Positions 5,904 through 5,912 of a stretch of DNA of 5,912 nt are shown here, piece after piece (positions within the stretch are counted from its first letter, which is position 1; every line of letters starts with the position of its first letter). The notes beneath the pieces were generated by a model that saw nothing but the letters and a program-made list of their open reading frames with translations, was not told the DNA's origin and made no database searches. The stretch comes from CG2-30-40-21 sp043806395 (GTDB taxonomy: Bacteria; UBA9089; CG2-30-40-21). The position numbers and the translations under genes are program-made. The stretch is from the NCBI GenBank assembly GCA_043806395.1, contig JAZDHC010000147.1:1-5912 (forward strand), in the 5' to 3' direction.

Positions 5904-5912
5904 GGAAAAATA

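Overview
The window is a run of four complete genes, all on the minus strand, plus the first six codons of a fifth gene at the left edge. Read in the direction of transcription (right to left) the order is: a CsgG-like outer-membrane-type lipoprotein, hisF (imidazole glycerol phosphate synthase cyclase subunit), priA (primosomal helicase), and a long-form NfeD membrane serine protease. I see no tRNA, rRNA, CRISPR array or complete transposon.

The host looks like a moderately AT-rich diderm bacterium. The lipoprotein has a classical lipobox and a fold tied to the outer membrane, ribosome binding sites are AAGGAG/GAGGAG-like, and the one clear promoter is sigma70-type. The spacers carry short palindromic repeats (8-bp-unit CACNAAGR and GCAGAGNN inverted repeats, CCCCCTTA palindromes, CTACAGCCTA motifs) of a style I associate with environmental lineages such as Omnitrophota, Planctomycetes or relatives. 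That taxonomic lead is weak inference; conserved housekeeping genes alone do not decide it.

Region by region: 5745-5912 is a repeat-bearing spacer with a perfect 27-bp-arm inverted repeat and an imperfect hairpin. 4950-5744 encodes the lipoprotein. 4853-4949 is a short spacer filled by CTACAGCCT repeats in both orientations. 4058-4852 is hisF with both catalytic aspartates. 3779-4057 is the most unusual stretch: it holds a degenerate 82-bp palindrome built of 8-bp units and, next to it, a fragment of about 30 codons that reads as the conserved cytoplasmic loop of a LivM-type branched-chain amino acid ABC permease. I take this as the remnant of a lost gene lying immediately upstream of priA. 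1592-3778 is priA. 1478-1591 contains a consensus promoter for nfeD (149-1477). 1-148 holds a small palindrome and the start of the next gene.

The four genes do not form one pathway: envelope function, histidine biosynthesis, replication restart and membrane quality control are simply collinear. The spacers and the nfeD promoter suggest several transcription units rather than one tight operon. No novel multi-gene system is evident; the points of interest are the livM remnant, the repeat elements, and a hydrophobic insert in the lipoprotein.
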